From Alphaproteobacteria bacterium (lineage in GTDB: Bacteria; Pseudomonadota; Alphaproteobacteria; ATCC43930; CGMCC-115725), in contig VAZR01000122.1 of the NCBI GenBank assembly GCA_005888515.1, positions 1-6,124 of the forward strand: 6,124 nt of DNA. Reading direction: 5' to 3'. Under the pieces are notes generated by a model. It saw only the letters and a list, made by a program, of their open reading frames with translations, did no database searches and was not told where the DNA came from. Of the stretch, positions 5,778 through 6,124 are shown piece by piece (the stretch's first letter is position 1; each line of letters starts with the position of its first letter). Made by a program: the position numbers and the translations under genes.

Positions 5778-6124
5778 AGAGGGCGCGATGGTTGACGTGA
5801 TTCGGGTCAGCCTCGACGACAACCCGACGCCGGACGCGCGCCGCGAATGGCTGGTGACCAATGGGCTCGGCGGCTTTGCCTCGGCAACGATCTCGGGCGA
5901 GATTACGCGGCGCTACCACGGCTTCCTGATTGCCGCTCTGCCGGCGCCGCTTGGCCGCATCGTGATGCTGAACGACCTCGAAATCGCGATCGAGCGGCCC
6001 GATGGCAGCACGGCGTTGATGCGCGAGAGCGGCCACTTCGCCGATTTCACGCTGACGATGGGACTGCCGAGTTGGCGTTACGAGATCGGCGGCATCACGA
6101 TTGAAAAATCGGTAATGATGCCGG
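5770..6124 (+). CDS. Glycogen debranching enzyme / amylo-alpha-1,6-glucosidase, N-terminal part (partial)
   Basis: The first 118 codons of a protein that continues past the window. Residues 26-51, beginning EWLVTNGLGGFAS and ending with TRRYHG, are the hallmark N-terminal stretch of the bacterial/archaeal-type glycogen debranching enzyme N-terminal domain. It continues into LPAPLGRIVMLNDLEIAI and a beta-rich region ending GGITIEKSVMMP, as in that domain. Full proteins of this type carry an (alpha/alpha)6-barrel catalytic domain after it, which is not visible here. The family removes alpha-1,6 branches from glycogen-like glucan. ATG 5770 overlaps the treZ stop by 8 bases and has AGAGG 7 bases upstream; ATG 5788 is an alternative. 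Coupling to treZ suggests that branch removal supplies linear malto-oligosaccharides to the TreY/TreZ route. The exact bond specificity cannot be shown from this part. Confidence 0.9.
   Translation, partial: MAEEGAMVDVIRVSLDDNPTPDARREWLVTNGLGGFASATISGEITRRYHGFLIAALPAPLGRIVMLNDLEIAIERPDGSTALMRESGHFADFTLTMGLPSWRYEIGGITIEKSVMMP

Noticed and set aside
4854..5861. 335-codon minus-strand open frame opposite treZ
   Set aside because: It is a shadow of treZ, whose sense frame carries all the GH13 motifs and catalytic residues.

Overview
This is a GC-rich chromosomal segment, most likely from an alphaproteobacterium. That placement is inferred from the strong G/C third-position bias, the style of the metabolite:H+ symporter, and a trehalose/glycogen gene pair typical of soil and plant-associated members. 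I see no mobile element, tRNA, rRNA or CRISPR array. Four genes are ordinary metabolic or transport genes. The fifth (2410-3666) is an unusual arginine-rich protein that I cannot assign to a described family.

Layout: positions 1-431 hold the 3' end of a luciferase-like flavin-dependent oxidoreductase on the + strand. It converges, with a 12-base gap, on an MFS transporter of the MHS type on the - strand (444-1775). A perfect 8-bp GC hairpin at 405-424, inside the oxidoreductase 3' end, may serve as a shared transcription barrier. Behind the transporter start is a gene-poor stretch of about 630 bases (1776-2409). It holds the transporter's ribosome binding site, a possible promoter, and a perfect TGTGA-N6-TCACA palindrome of the CRP type at 1915-1930.

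From 2410 to 3666 runs a + strand frame encoding a low-complexity Arg/Ala/Pro/Glu-rich protein. It has four spaced arginine blocks, a short tandem repeat, an RGG-like tract and a folded-looking C-terminal domain of about 100 residues. The open frame has no ATG, GTG or TTG before 2767. However, an AGGAG six bases ahead of an in-frame CTG at 2410 gives a convincing non-standard start, so routine gene calling would probably cut off at least 119 residues.

After a hairpin (3682-3703) comes treZ (3825-5777), malto-oligosyltrehalose trehalohydrolase. It overlaps by 8 bases the start of a glycogen-debranching-type amylo-alpha-1,6-glucosidase that runs off the window at 6124. Together these two point to trehalose synthesis from glycogen: the debranching enzyme exposes linear alpha-1,4 chains, TreY (not in the window, predicted nearby) makes the terminal alpha,alpha-1,1 bond, and TreZ releases free trehalose.
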